Source: an uncultured Bacilli bacterium
Lineage (GTDB): Bacteria > Bacillota_I > Bacilli_A > RF39 > UBA660
Length of the DNA: 22,742 nucleotides
Assembly (NCBI GenBank): GCA_934098345.1
Contig: CAKONX010000014.1
Coordinates: 1 to 22,742, forward strand
Direction of reading: 5' to 3'
Part shown: positions 22,428-22,742 of the stretch, one piece after another
Position numbering within the stretch: position 1 is the stretch's first letter
Layout of the letters: the number at the start of each line of letters is the position of its first letter
Position numbers and translations under genes: made by a program
Notes under the pieces: generated by a model
What the model was told of the DNA's origin: nothing
What the model saw: the letters and a program-made list of their open reading frames with translations, nothing else
The model's database searches: none

Positions 22428-22742
22428 ATGTCTTTAAAAGCAGGAATCGTTGGCTTACCAAATGTAGGAAAATCAACATTATTTAATGCAATAACAAAAG
22501 CAGGAGCATTAGCTGCAAATTATCCATTTGCAACTATTGAACCAAACGTTGGAGTAGTAATTGTTCCAGATACTAGACTTGATTATTTAGTTAATTACTA
22601 TAATCCTAAAAGTGTTGTTCCAACATCTTATGAATTTATAGATATTGCTGGTTTAGTTAAGGGAGCATCAAGTGGGGAAGGATTAGGTAATAAGTTCTTA
22701 AGTCATATAAGAGAAACAGATGCAATTGTAGAAGTTGTAAGA
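22428..22742 (+). CDS. ychF: Redox-regulated ATPase YchF (OLA1 family), 5' part
   Basis: Obg-like P-loop protein that prefers ATP, binds ribosomes and takes part in translation and oxidative-stress control. The first 105 codons are present and the frame runs off the window. Seen are the G1 loop GLPNVGKST (about 8-16), the YchF-specific YPFATIEPNVGVV switch I region, and the G3 region FIDIAGLVKGASSGEGLGNKFL with the hydrophobic residue in place of the usual catalytic Gln. The ATG follows a GGAAG ribosome site by eight bases. It is a stand-alone housekeeping gene with its own promoter. Confidence 0.96.
   Translation, partial: MSLKAGIVGLPNVGKSTLFNAITKAGALAANYPFATIEPNVGVVIVPDTRLDYLVNYYNPKSVVPTSYEFIDIAGLVKGASSGEGLGNKFLSHIRETDAIVEVVR

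Overview
The window is a very AT-rich, Gram-positive-type (Bacillota) chromosome segment. The genes are short, closely packed and mostly on the + strand, with GGAGG or AGGTG ribosome sites and many hairpin-plus-T-run terminators. Class B sortase, LiaF-like proteins, DUF4097, TspO, a lipobox lipoprotein and HtrA suggest an uncultured gut-type Bacilli/Erysipelotrichia-like organism; this placement is inference. RF2 (prfB) is present with its programmed TGA frameshift, so TGA is a stop codon here.

Region 1 (1 to about 2280) is the right end of an integrative element: the tail of a class B sortase gene, a terminator, an excisionase-like gene and a tyrosine integrase. Two identical 18-bp direct repeats follow (possible integrase arm sites). 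The region ends at a 15-codon scrap encoding a SEC-C (SecA-tail type) zinc motif, which I read as the 3' end of the host gene into which the element inserted.

Region 2 (about 2280-3060) is decayed intergenic DNA: a GTCATC-rich hairpin, a strong terminator, a minus-strand ISL3-family transposase C-terminal fragment and a small membrane-protein pseudogene with an amber stop.

Region 3 (3091-10403) is a mosaic of envelope and repair genes: a MacB-topology ABC transporter behind an operator-like inverted repeat, TspO, a membrane-anchored XRE regulator with a zinc ribbon, an alpha/beta hydrolase broken by a single TGA, a 50-residue membrane peptide, a DUF1848 protein with a radical-SAM-like cysteine motif, an internally deleted ogt, an intact tag, a membrane-protein remnant and a 77-residue minus-strand orphan.

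Region 4 (10456-15365) is one operon: LiaF-like protein, DUF4097 (LiaG-like) protein, an ABC-2 ATPase and two ABC-2 permeases. It has a near-consensus promoter overlapped and followed by repeated AATATAACA half-sites, including a 20-bp palindrome. It looks like an envelope-stress export module without its own two-component system.

Region 5 (15386-19751) is an overlapping run: double zinc-ribbon membrane protein, TPM-domain protein, prfB, YitT-like membrane protein and a lipoprotein. Region 6 (19808 to the end) holds a small helical protein, an Abi_2/HEPN protein, HtrA and the first 105 codons of ychF.
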